A stretch of 64,000 nt of DNA from Sphingomonas sp. LY29. GTDB taxonomy: Bacteria > Pseudomonadota > Alphaproteobacteria > Sphingomonadales > Sphingomonadaceae. This document shows positions 25,738-36,675 of this stretch, in pieces. Location of the stretch: NCBI RefSeq assembly GCF_035593985.1, contig NZ_CP141587.1:1302001-1366000 (forward strand), in the 5' to 3' direction. Within the stretch, counting starts at the first letter, position 1; each line of letters opens with the position of its first letter. A program made the translations under genes and the position numbers. The notes beneath the pieces were generated by a model. It made no database searches. It saw only the letters and a program-made list of their open reading frames with translations, and had not been told where the DNA came from.

Positions 25738-26231
25738 CAGTCGGCGTGCTTGGCGGAGACCGTGTCGCGGTCGACCCATTTGAGGTCATGCAGGCCAAGC
25801 TCCCGCCCGTCGGCGGCTTGGACGCAAATCCGGCGGATCGGTTGACCGTCGCGCTGATCGGCCAGCGTGATAATCTGGCTGCTTTGACCCCATTGCTCGC
25901 CCCACTGGCGGAGCGCGAGCACGACGGGTAACAGCGCCTCGCCCTTAGGCGTCAGCGAATAAACGACTTTGCGGCGATCGACCGGGTCAGGTTGTCGCTC
26001 CAGAATGCCGCCCTCGACCATCTTCGCCAGCCGGTTCGACAAAATGTTGCGCGCAATCCCCAGGCCTGCCTGGAACTGTTCGAAATGCTGGAGGCCGTTA
26101 AGCGCCCCCCGAAGAATGAGGAAGGCCCATTTTTCGCCGATCAGTTCGATCGCGTGGGGAAGTGGGCAGCGGAGCGCCTCGGCGCGAAACCGCTCGATGT
26201 CAGGCTCAGCCGTCCCATTGGTTACGCTCAA
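25737..26231 (-). CDS. HxlR-family transcription regulator
   Basis: 164-residue winged-helix regulator. The HxlR core is clear: IELIGEKWAFLILRGAL, RNILSNRLAKMVEGGILERQ and RRKVVYSLTPKGEALLPV. The TTG at 26231 is preferred because GGAGAGG lies 7 bases upstream. The in-frame ATG at 26264 would add MCHASHRRGIA but has only a weak site. An unusual C-terminal part of about 45 residues (ITLADQRDGQPIRRICVQA...) follows the DNA-binding domain. It diverges from a small exported protein gene, with a palindrome between them that it might bind. Confidence 0.85.
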   Translation of the reverse strand: MSVTNGTAEPDIERFRAEALRCPLPHAIELIGEKWAFLILRGALNGLQHFEQFQAGLGIARNILSNRLAKMVEGGILERQPDPVDRRKVVYSLTPKGEALLPVVLALRQWGEQWGQSSQIITLADQRDGQPIRRICVQAADGRELGLHDLKWVDRDTVSAKHAD

Positions 26232-26281
26232 CGCAATACCTCTCCGATGCGAAGCGTGACACATTCCGAAACGAAATAACA

Positions 26282-26296
26282 GTTGCGAAGTGCAAC
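26282..26296. promoter_or_regulatory. Palindrome in the HxlR/CC_3452 divergent promoter region
   Basis: GTTGC-GAAGT-GCAAC, a perfect 5-bp inverted repeat with a 5-base centre, 50 bases upstream of each gene. It contains a -35-like TTGCGA. It is a candidate operator for the adjacent HxlR protein. Confidence 0.4.
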
Positions 26297-26345
26297 GAGA
26301 TTTGCGTAGTAAGTTTCATTGGAAAACTTTATCGGGTGACCCTTC

Positions 26346-26669
26346 ATGAAGAGTTTCGCTCCCTTGCTCGTCATTGCCGCCTTGATGGCCTCGCCTGCTG
26401 TGGCCGGCAGCTACTCCGCGCGTCTCACGACGGCGCAGACGCAAGAAAAGATCATCGGCAAGAACATCAGCTGGAGCTGCGCCGCCGACCTGTGTCGCGG
26501 TGCCTCCGAAGCCAGCCGGCCGGTGGTCCTTTGTCAGGATCTGGCGAAGCGCGCAGGCGCGGTGGTCAGCTTCCAGAGCGACGGTCGTCCGCTCAGCACC
26601 GAAGAGTTGGCCAAGTGCAACACTGCGGCCAAACCCGTCGCGGCGCCCGCCCTGGCGACCGCACAGTAA
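26346..26669 (+). CDS. CC_3452-family exported protein
   Basis: 107-residue protein with a clear signal peptide (MKSFAPLLVIAALMASPAVA, cleavage before GS). The mature part, AQTQEKIIGKNISWSCAADL..., matches the uncharacterised CC_3452 family of alphaproteobacteria. Four cysteines (SWSC, DLC, VLC, AKC) suggest two disulfides in the periplasm. Function is unknown. It diverges from an HxlR regulator and ends in its own terminator. Confidence 0.8.
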   Translation: MKSFAPLLVIAALMASPAVAGSYSARLTTAQTQEKIIGKNISWSCAADLCRGASEASRPVVLCQDLAKRAGAVVSFQSDGRPLSTEELAKCNTAAKPVAAPALATAQ

Positions 26670-26707
26670 CTCCCCCGGCTGCGACCCCGCACGACCGCAG
26701 CCGACTT

Positions 26708-26748
26708 AAGGCCGGGCAAGACCTTCACGGTTTCGTCCGGCCTTTTTT
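26708..26748 (+). terminator. Intrinsic terminator of the CC_3452 gene
   Basis: AAGGCCGG (26708-26715) pairs with CCGGCCTT (26737-26744), with a small inner ACC/GGT helix, and runs into T6. Confidence 0.75.
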
Positions 26749-26793
26749 CATGTGCACTTGCGAAGAAGCCCCCGCATCCCGCACTATGCCCCC

Positions 26794-28880
<2,087 letters not shown>

Positions 28881-28884
<4 letters not shown>

Positions 28885-31175
28885 GCCTTCGAGCCGCGCT
28901 TTGGCGGCTTGCGGATCGAATCCGCGCCGCCCGCCGCCAGCACCGCCAGCGTGACGAGGTCCGACGAGCTTGCCGTCATCGGCGCGATCTGGACCGGCAG
29001 CGCCATGCCCATGAGGTACGGCCCAAGCACATATTCGCCGCCGAGCGCCCGAAGCAGCTTGGCGGAGATATTGGCCGACTGCAGCCCAGGCATGATCAGG
29101 ATATTCGCTGGCCCCGTCAGGCGGCTGAACGAATAATATTTGCGCTGCATCTCGTAACTGAGCGCGACGTCCGGACCCATTTCGCCTTCATATTCGAAAT
29201 CGGTCTGGAGCGAATCGAGCAGCTTCACCGCGTCGCGAAGCTCGGCGATGTGGCGTCCGGGTGGATTGCCGAAGGTCGTGTAGCTGATGAACGCCACGCG
29301 CGGCTCGCTGCCCATGCGGCGCGCGAATGCCGCCGACCGGATCGCGATCGCCGCCAGTTGCTCGGCGGTCGGGCGTTCGGTCACGGCGGTGTCGGCGATC
29401 AGCACCGTCTGCCCGCGCGAAGCGACAATGTTGATCCCGAACGGGGTTGCGCCAACCTCGTCGTCGATGACGGTGCGAACCTGGCGCAGCGACTGGCTGA
29501 ACGGCCGCGTCGTGCCGGTGATCATCGCGTCACCCTCACCCATCGCCAGCATTGCGGCGGCAAAGGTGTTGCGGTCCTGGTTGATCATCCGCTCGACCTC
29601 GCGGCGGAGCATCCCGCTACGCTGGAGCTTGGCATAGAGATAATCGACCGCGCGCCCGACCAGCGGCGAATTGCGGCTGTTGAGGACCTCATAGCTTTCC
29701 GGATTGTCGGCGCCATGCTCGGCCAGCAGCTCAGGGACGTTGTCGCGGCCGATCAGCACCGGCGTGCCGTACCCGCCCTGCTTGAACGCGATCGCGGCGC
29801 GCAGCACGTTGGGCTCTTCGCCTTCCGCGAAGATGACCCGCTTCGGGTTCGACCGGGCGCCTTCATAGGCAAGGCTGAGCACCGACGCGGTCGGGTTGAG
29901 CCGCGCACGAAGCTGGTGGCGATAGGCGCGCATGTCGCGAATCGGCTTTTGCGCGACTCCGCTGTCCATTGCTGCCTGCGCGACGGCGGCCGGAATTTCC
30001 TCGATCAGGCGCGGATCGAACGGGGCGGGGATAATGTAGTCCGGCCCGAAATGGTGGTGCGTTCCGCCATAGGCCGCTGCCACTTCCTCGGGCACCGCTT
30101 CCCTCGCCAGCTGCGCCAAGGCATTGGCGGCGGCGATCTTCATTTCCTCATTGATTCCGGTCGCGCGAACGTCGAGCGCGCCGCGGAAGATGAACGGGAA
30201 GCCGAGAACGTTGTTGACCTGGTTGGGATAGTCCGAACGGCCGGTCGCGACGATCGCGTCGGGCCGTGCGGCCTTGGCTTCGGGCGGCGTGATTTCGGGG
30301 TCGGGATTCGCCATCGCGAAGATGATCGGGCTGGGCGCCATGCCCACGACCATCTCCGCCTTGAGCGCGCCCGCCGCCGACAGGCCGAGGAACACGTCCG
30401 CGCCGACCAGCGCTTCGCCAAGCGTGCGCGCGTTGGTGTCGACGGCATGCGCCGACTTGAACTGGTCAAGGTCGGTTCGACCCTTGTAGATCGGACCCTT
30501 GCGGTCGCACATGATGACGTGATCGGACTTCACGCCCATCGCCTTGATCAACTCGGTGCAGGCGATCGCCGCCGCGCCCGCGCCATTGACGACCACGCGG
30601 ATGGTTTCGAACTTGCGGTCGGTAAGGTGGCAGGCATTGATCAGGCCGGCCGCGGTGATGATCGCGGTTCCATGCTGGTCGTCGTGGAAGACCGGAATGT
30701 TCATCCGCTCTTTCAGCGCCGCTTCGATCACGAAGCAGTCGGGCGCGGCAATATCTTCCAGATTGATCCCGCCGAAGCTGGGTCCCATCAGCGCGACCGC
30801 GTCGATGAACTTCTGGGGATCTTCGGTATCGAGCTCGAGATCGATCGAATCGACGTCGGCGAAGCGTTTGAACAGCACCGCCTTGCCTTCCATCACCGGC
30901 TTCGACGCCAGCGCGCCGAGGTTGCCGAGGCCGAGGATGGCGGTTCCGTTGGAAATCACCGCGACGAGGTTGCCCTTGGCGGTGAGGTCATAAGCGAGGC
31001 TGGGATCGCGCGCGATCTCTTCAACCGGGACGGCAACGCCGGGCGAGTAGGCAAGGCTGAGGTCACGCTGCGTCGCCATCGGCTTGGACGCGATAATTTC
31101 GATCTTCCCGGGCCGGCCGCGGCTGTGGAAGTCGAGCGCTTCGGCGCGCGTGAACTTGACGTTGCTCTCGCTCAT
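28881..31175 (-). CDS. maeB: NADP-dependent malic enzyme, MaeB type
   Basis: 764-residue two-domain malic enzyme that converts malate to pyruvate and CO2. The N-terminal malic domain has [27 protein letters not shown] and [11 protein letters not shown]. An NAD(P)-binding fold follows ([13 protein letters not shown]). From about residue 435 a phosphotransacetylase-like domain ([18 protein letters not shown]), usually regulatory in this class, makes up the rest. The ATG at 31175 gives [17 protein letters not shown]. It overlaps the RSH stop by 4 bases and diverges from mutS. Confidence 0.95.
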
Positions 31176-31276
31176 TCGTCTCTCCTGGTGCGCGGCAGGC
31201 TTTAGACAAGTATGTCCGCGCAAGTCACCCCTTGAGGCTCTCCCCATCGCGCAGGCGGGCTGTTACACCCCCGCCG

Positions 31277-33883
31277 ATGGCCCGCGACGAAGCTCCTCCC
31301 TCCAAGACCACTCCGATGATGGAGCAGTATCACCGCCTCAAGGCCGAGGCGGGCGATGCAATGCTCTTCTATCGGATGGGCGACTTTTTCGAGCTGTTCT
31401 TCGACGATGCGAAAGCGGCGGCGGCGACGCTCGACATCGCGCTGACCGCGCGCGGCGCCGACGGCGGGTCGCCGATCCCGATGTGCGGCGTGCCGGTCCA
31501 TTCCGCCGAAAGCTATCTTGCTCGCTTGATCCGCGCCGGGCATCGCGTCGCGATTGCCGAACAGATCGAGAGCCCCGCCGAGGCGCGCCGCGCGCGCGGG
31601 TCGAAGGCGTTGGTCGAGCGCGCGATCGTTCGCCTGGTCACGCCGGGAACGCTGACCGAGGAAACGCTACTCGAATCGGGTGCCGCCAACTGGCTTGCCG
31701 CGGTGGCGCGCGTCGGCGACGACTGGGCGATCGCCGCCGCGGACATTTCGACCGGCCGGTTCGAACTCGTCGCCTGCGGTCCGGGCGAGATGAAGTCCGA
31801 ACTCGCGCGGCTTTCGCCGGCGGAAACGATCGCCGACGCCAAGGTGCCGGGAATTGCGACCGTCGCCGGAAAGGGCGGCTTTGACAGCGCGGGCGGCGAG
31901 CGATCACTGAGGTCGCGTTTCGCTGTCTCGACTCTCGACGGGTTTGGAAACCCGAGCCGCGCCGAACTCGCCGCGGCGGGCGGGCTGTTGACCTACCTCG
32001 ACGCGACCCAGAAAGGCGCAACCGCCTTCCTCGCCGCGCCGCGCCGGATCGCGCGGTCGGGTCATGTCGCGATCGACCCGGCCACCCGCGACAGCCTTGA
32101 AATCTGCCGGACTCAGACCGGGACCCATGCGGGAAGCCTGCTTGCCTGCATCGATCGCTGCGTCACCGCGCCGGGCCGGCGGCTGCTTGCAGCGGACCTG
32201 TCGGCTCCGCTGACCGACATCGGCGCGATCCAGCAGCGGCTGGCGCTGGTTCACTGGTTCCATGGCGAACCGCTTCGGCGCGCGCGCGTCCGGGCGTCGT
32301 TGAAGGCGATGTCGGACATCGGCCGAGCGCTCGGGCGATTGGTGGCGGGACGCGGCAGCCCGCGCGATCTCGCCCAGCTACGCGACGGCCTGATCGCCGC
32401 AGCGTCCCTTCGCGACGACCTGTCGGGGGAATCCGAGACCCCTGACCTGCTCGCCCACCTGCTACCCTCGCTTGGCGGCCATGCTGCGCTCACGGACAAG
32501 CTTTCCGCCGCCCTGATCGCGTCGCCGCCGCTCGACGCGGCGAAGGGCGGATATATTGCCGAAGGTTATGACGCCGCGCTCGATGCGCTGCGGTCGGCGT
32601 CGAGCGACGGGCGCCGCGCTATCGCCGCCCTTGAGGCGCGCTATCGCGAGGCGACGGGGGTCGCGGCGCTCAAGATCCGGCATAACTCTGTGCTTGGCTA
32701 TCATATCGAGGTATCGGCGAAGTACGCAGACGGGCTGATGGCGCCGGAGTCGGGCTTCACGCATCGTCAGACGCTGGCTGGCGTCGTGCGCTTCAATTCG
32801 CCCGATCTCCATGCAGAGGCCAGCCGCGTCGTTGAAGCCGGCGCTCACGCGCTCGCCGCCGAGGCGGCGCATTTCCAAGATTTGTCCGCGATCGCCGTGG
32901 CCGCCTCGGCCAAGATCGCCGCCACCGCCGACGCCATCGCGCGGATCGATGTCGCGGCCGCCAACGCCGAGCGCGCGGCGGAAAGCCAATGGTGCCTGCC
33001 GACCCTGACCGAGCAGCCCTGTCTCGAGCTAGACTCGGCGCGACATCCGGTCGTCGAGGAAGCACTGGCGAAAGCCGGCGAGCCGTTCGTCGCCAACGAT
33101 GTCGCGCTGGGCGCCACCGATCGCCTTTGGCTGCTGACCGGCCCCAATATGGGCGGCAAGTCGACCTTCCTTCGCCAAGTCGCGATTGCCGCGCTGTTGG
33201 CGCAGGCGGGATGCTTCGTTCCCGCCGCCCGCGCCCGCATTGGCATCGTCGACCGCCTATTCAGCCGCGTCGGCGCCGCCGACAATCTGGCGCGGGGACG
33301 ATCGACCTTCATGGTCGAAATGGTCGAAACCGCCGCGATCCTGGCGCAAGCGACCCCGCGCAGCCTCGTCATTCTCGACGAGATCGGGCGCGGCACCTCG
33401 ACCTACGATGGCCTCGCGATCGCCTGGGCAGTCGTCGAAGCGATGCATGACGATGTTCGTGCCCGAACGCTGTTCGCGACGCACTATCACGAACTCACAC
33501 GCCTCGCCGACCGGCTCGACTGTATGTCGCTGCACCATGTCCGCGCCTGCGAATGGAAGGGCGATCTCGTTCTCCTGCACGAAGTCGCCGCCGGCCCCGC
33601 CGATCGAAGCTATGGCATTGCCGTCGCCAAACTCGCGGGCGTCCCGCCTGCGGTCCTGTCGCGGGCCAAGGCCGTGCTCGCGAAGCTGGAGGCGGGGCGT
33701 GATGCAACCGGGGGCATCGCCGCCGGACTCGACGATCTGCCACTGTTTGCGGCGATGGCTGCCGAGCCCGAATCACCCACCGATCCGCTCGCGGACGCGC
33801 TCGCGGCGATCGAGCCGGACCGCCTGTCGCCGCGCGAGGCACTCGAAGCGCTTTACGCGCTGAAGGCGATCGCGACCCCATGA
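31277..33883 (+). CDS. mutS: DNA mismatch repair protein MutS
   Basis: 868-residue mismatch sensor. The mismatch-binding domain has [20 protein letters not shown] followed by FFELF, which holds the Phe-x-Glu reader. The ATPase has Walker [10 protein letters not shown] near residue 620 and Walker [15 protein letters not shown] near 698, then FATHYHELT. The start at 31277 ([10 protein letters not shown]) is chosen over the upstream in-frame ATG at 31232, which lacks homology. The gene overlaps glnD by ATGA. Confidence 0.96.
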   Translation: MARDEAPPSKTTPMMEQYHRLKAEAGDAMLFYRMGDFFELFFDDAKAAAATLDIALTARGADGGSPIPMCGVPVHSAESYLARLIRAGHRVAIAEQIESPAEARRARGSKALVERAIVRLVTPGTLTEETLLESGAANWLAAVARVGDDWAIAAADISTGRFELVACGPGEMKSELARLSPAETIADAKVPGIATVAGKGGFDSAGGERSLRSRFAVSTLDGFGNPSRAELAAAGGLLTYLDATQKGATAFLAAPRRIARSGHVAIDPATRDSLEICRTQTGTHAGSLLACIDRCVTAPGRRLLAADLSAPLTDIGAIQQRLALVHWFHGEPLRRARVRASLKAMSDIGRALGRLVAGRGSPRDLAQLRDGLIAAASLRDDLSGESETPDLLAHLLPSLGGHAALTDKLSAALIASPPLDAAKGGYIAEGYDAALDALRSASSDGRRAIAALEARYREATGVAALKIRHNSVLGYHIEVSAKYADGLMAPESGFTHRQTLAGVVRFNSPDLHAEASRVVEAGAHALAAEAAHFQDLSAIAVAASAKIAATADAIARIDVAAANAERAAESQWCLPTLTEQPCLELDSARHPVVEEALAKAGEPFVANDVALGATDRLWLLTGPNMGGKSTFLRQVAIAALLAQAGCFVPAARARIGIVDRLFSRVGAADNLARGRSTFMVEMVETAAILAQATPRSLVILDEIGRGTSTYDGLAIAWAVVEAMHDDVRARTLFATHYHELTRLADRLDCMSLHHVRACEWKGDLVLLHEVAAGPADRSYGIAVAKLAGVPPAVLSRAKAVLAKLEAGRDATGGIAAGLDDLPLFAAMAAEPESPTDPLADALAAIEPDRLSPREALEALYALKAIATP

Positions 33884-36615
33884 TCCACCAGCCGCCCCGG
33901 TTCGAACTGATCGTCGACCGGCGCGCGATCATCGACCGGCGAGCCGTGGCCGACCGCCTCGCAGGACTTCCCGATGAGGCTCTGCGCGAGGCGGCGGGAG
34001 CCATCTTGCTCGACGTCCTCGATCAGGGTCGCGCCGAGATCGCGAAGCGCCTGACTGCCGAACCGGGACGTGGCCGCGTCATCGCCGCCAGCTATGCCTT
34101 CCTGTCCGACCAGCTGGTGCGCTTGGTCTACGACCTCGTGACGCAGCGTATCTATCCCAATCACAATCCATCAACGGCCGAACGGATCGCCGTCGTCGGG
34201 CTCGGCGGGACCGGGCGCGGCGAAATGGCGCCATTCAGCGACCTCGACCTGATGTTCGTCATTCCCGATCGCAAGGTCGCCTGGTGCGAGCAGGTCGTAG
34301 AGGCGATCCTCTACCTGCTGTGGGACCTGAAGCTGAAGGTCGGCCATTCGGTCCGCACCCCTGCCGAAGTGGTCGCCGCGACCCGTGCCGATGTAACGGT
34401 GCGAACGGCGATGCTCGAGGCGCGCTGGCTGTGGGGCGACGAAGCCCTTCACGACGAAGCGGTGCGCCGCTTTCGTGCGGAGGTCGTCGCGGGCTCCGGC
34501 CGTGAATTCGTGGCCGCGAAGCTTGCCGAGCGTGACGAGCGGCACCGGCGAATGGGTGACAGCCGCTACGTCGTCGAACCCAACGTCAAGGACGGCAAGG
34601 GCGGGCTTCGCGACCTCCACACGCTCTACTGGATCGGACAATATATCTTCGGTGTGACGCGCCCGTCGGAACTGGTCGACAAGGGATTGTTCACCGCCAC
34701 CGAGTTCCGCCGCTTCGAGCGCGCCGAGCGGTTCCTTTGGTCGGTGCGCGATCATTTGCACCTTGCTGCCGGACGAGCCGAAGAGCGACTCGGCTTCGAC
34801 ATGCAGCGCCAGATCGCGGCCGCGATGCGCTATTCCGACCGGCCCGGAAAATCGGCGGTAGAGCGGTTCATGCAATTCTACTTCCTCAACGCGAAGACCG
34901 TGGGAGATCTTACCGGCCTGTTCCTGTCGGGCCTCGACGAGCAGATGGCCGAGCGTGGCCGGCGCTTCGCTCTCCCGACCATCCGCCGCCGACCGCGCAG
35001 GCTCGACGGGTTCAGCCTCGATCGCGGTCGCCTCTCGATTCCAAACGAGAAGTTCCTCACCGAGCGTCCGGTGCGTTTGCTGGAAATGTTTGCGCTCGCC
35101 GCACGCGAAGGCTTGGAGATTCATCCGACCGCGATGCGCGCCGCAGCCCGCGATGCGCGGCAGGTCGACCAGGTCCGCGACGACCGACAAGCCAACGACT
35201 ATTTCATCGAAGTGCTCACAGCGCGGAAGGATCCCGATCTCGTCCTTCGCTGGATGAACGAGGCGGGCATTCTTGGCCGTTTCGTGCCCGACTTCGGCAA
35301 GGTCGTCGCGCAGATGCAGTTCGACATGTATCACCACTACACCGTCGACGAGCACAGCATTCGCGCGATCGGGCTGCTGTCGCGGATCGAGCGGGGCGAG
35401 TTGGCCGACGATCACCCGCTGTCGACGGCGCTGTTCGGGCAGATATCCTCGCGCCGCCTGCTCTACGTCGCCGTCCTGCTCCACGACATCGCTAAGGGCC
35501 GTGGCGGCGACCATAGCGAACTGGGGGCCGAGGTCGCGGCGGAGTTGGGCCCGCGGTTCGGGCTCGACGAGGCGGAGACCGAGACCGTCGTCTGGCTGGT
35601 GCGCCATCACCTCCTGCTGTCCAATACCGCCTTCCGACGCGATCTGGCCGACCCGAAAACGGTCGAGGACTTCGTCGCCAAGGTGCAAAGCCCCGAGCGC
35701 CTGCGGCTGCTCCTGATCCTGACCGTGGTCGACATTCGGGCGGTGGGACCGGGAACGTGGACCGACTGGAAGCGCCTGCTACTCCGCACCTTGTTCGACG
35801 CGGCCGAGGAACGGCTCCGACTTGGTCACAAGCAGCGCGGCCGCGCCGATCAGGTCAGCGTCCGGCAGGAAGCGCTCGCCGAGACGCTCGGCTGGTCGCC
35901 GGCCGCGCTGCGCGCCCACGCCCGCCGCCTGCCCGACAGCTATTGGCTCGCCGAACCGATCGAGTGGCAGGCGGATAATGCTCGGCAGGTCGCCTTGGCC
36001 GAGTCGCGAATCGGTCCCCTCGCGCCCTCGGTCGTCGCCGAGCCCGACGCCGGATCGGGCGCCACGCGGATTTCCGTGTTCGCGCCCGATCGGCCGGGTC
36101 TTTTCTACCGCCTCGCCGCCGCGCTGAGCGGGGCTGGCGCCAGCATCGTCGATGCGCGGATCCACACCACCCGCGACGGCCTGGCGCTCGACAATCTGCT
36201 GGTTAACGACGCCCGCGGGCGTGCCTATGAGGAAGCGAAACCGCGACGACGGCTGGTGAAGGCCGTCGTCGCCGCGCTTGCCGCACCCGACGAGCCACCG
36301 CTTCCCGACATCGAGACCCTGCCGAGCCGCGAGGAAGCCTTTCGCGTCGCGCCGCGCGTGCTGGTCCAGGACAAGGCGTCGAGCCGGACCACGGTGGTAG
36401 AAGTCAACGCACGCGACCGGCCCGGCATTCTCGCCCGGCTGGCGCACGTGATCCACACATCGGGTCATTACCTGCACAGCGCGCACATCGCGACCTATGG
36501 CGAGCGCGCGGTCGACGTCTTCTACCTGACGTCCGCGTCAGGAAAGAAGCTGACGGCGACGGAAGCCGCCGCTCTTCGCGATGCGCTTCTCGCCACGCTG
36601 AAAAGCCAGCACTGA
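33880..36615 (+). CDS. glnD: Bifunctional uridylyltransferase/uridylyl-removing enzyme GlnD
   Basis: 911-residue nitrogen sensor that uridylylates and deuridylylates PII proteins in response to glutamine. Domains: nucleotidyltransferase near residue 106 ([18 protein letters not shown]), a middle helical domain, HD uridylyl-removing domain near 530 ([20 protein letters not shown]) and two ACT domains starting near 729 and 837. The second residue of the NT motif region reads GGTGRG where most have GGYGRG. It is coupled to mutS, an arrangement common in alphaproteobacteria. Confidence 0.95.
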   Translation: MIHQPPRFELIVDRRAIIDRRAVADRLAGLPDEALREAAGAILLDVLDQGRAEIAKRLTAEPGRGRVIAASYAFLSDQLVRLVYDLVTQRIYPNHNPSTAERIAVVGLGGTGRGEMAPFSDLDLMFVIPDRKVAWCEQVVEAILYLLWDLKLKVGHSVRTPAEVVAATRADVTVRTAMLEARWLWGDEALHDEAVRRFRAEVVAGSGREFVAAKLAERDERHRRMGDSRYVVEPNVKDGKGGLRDLHTLYWIGQYIFGVTRPSELVDKGLFTATEFRRFERAERFLWSVRDHLHLAAGRAEERLGFDMQRQIAAAMRYSDRPGKSAVERFMQFYFLNAKTVGDLTGLFLSGLDEQMAERGRRFALPTIRRRPRRLDGFSLDRGRLSIPNEKFLTERPVRLLEMFALAAREGLEIHPTAMRAAARDARQVDQVRDDRQANDYFIEVLTARKDPDLVLRWMNEAGILGRFVPDFGKVVAQMQFDMYHHYTVDEHSIRAIGLLSRIERGELADDHPLSTALFGQISSRRLLYVAVLLHDIAKGRGGDHSELGAEVAAELGPRFGLDEAETETVVWLVRHHLLLSNTAFRRDLADPKTVEDFVAKVQSPERLRLLLILTVVDIRAVGPGTWTDWKRLLLRTLFDAAEERLRLGHKQRGRADQVSVRQEALAETLGWSPAALRAHARRLPDSYWLAEPIEWQADNARQVALAESRIGPLAPSVVAEPDAGSGATRISVFAPDRPGLFYRLAAALSGAGASIVDARIHTTRDGLALDNLLVNDARGRAYEEAKPRRRLVKAVVAALAAPDEPPLPDIETLPSREEAFRVAPRVLVQDKASSRTTVVEVNARDRPGILARLAHVIHTSGHYLHSAHIATYGERAVDVFYLTSASGKKLTATEAAALRDALLATLKSQH

Positions 36616-36625
36616 TCCCAAAAGA

Positions 36626-36660
36626 GAAGGGCCCCGCCGTTCCCGGCGAGGCCCCCCTTC
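36626..36660. terminator. Bidirectional terminator between glnD and the TonB-dependent receptor gene
   Basis: GAAGGGCCCCGCCG (36626-36639) pairs with CGGCGAGGCCCCCCTTC (36644-36660) with one bulge. On the minus strand the stem is followed by TCTCTTTT, a good intrinsic terminator for the receptor gene. On the plus strand the T-tract is missing. Confidence 0.75.
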
Positions 36661-36675
36661 ATTCACGTTCGGCCG

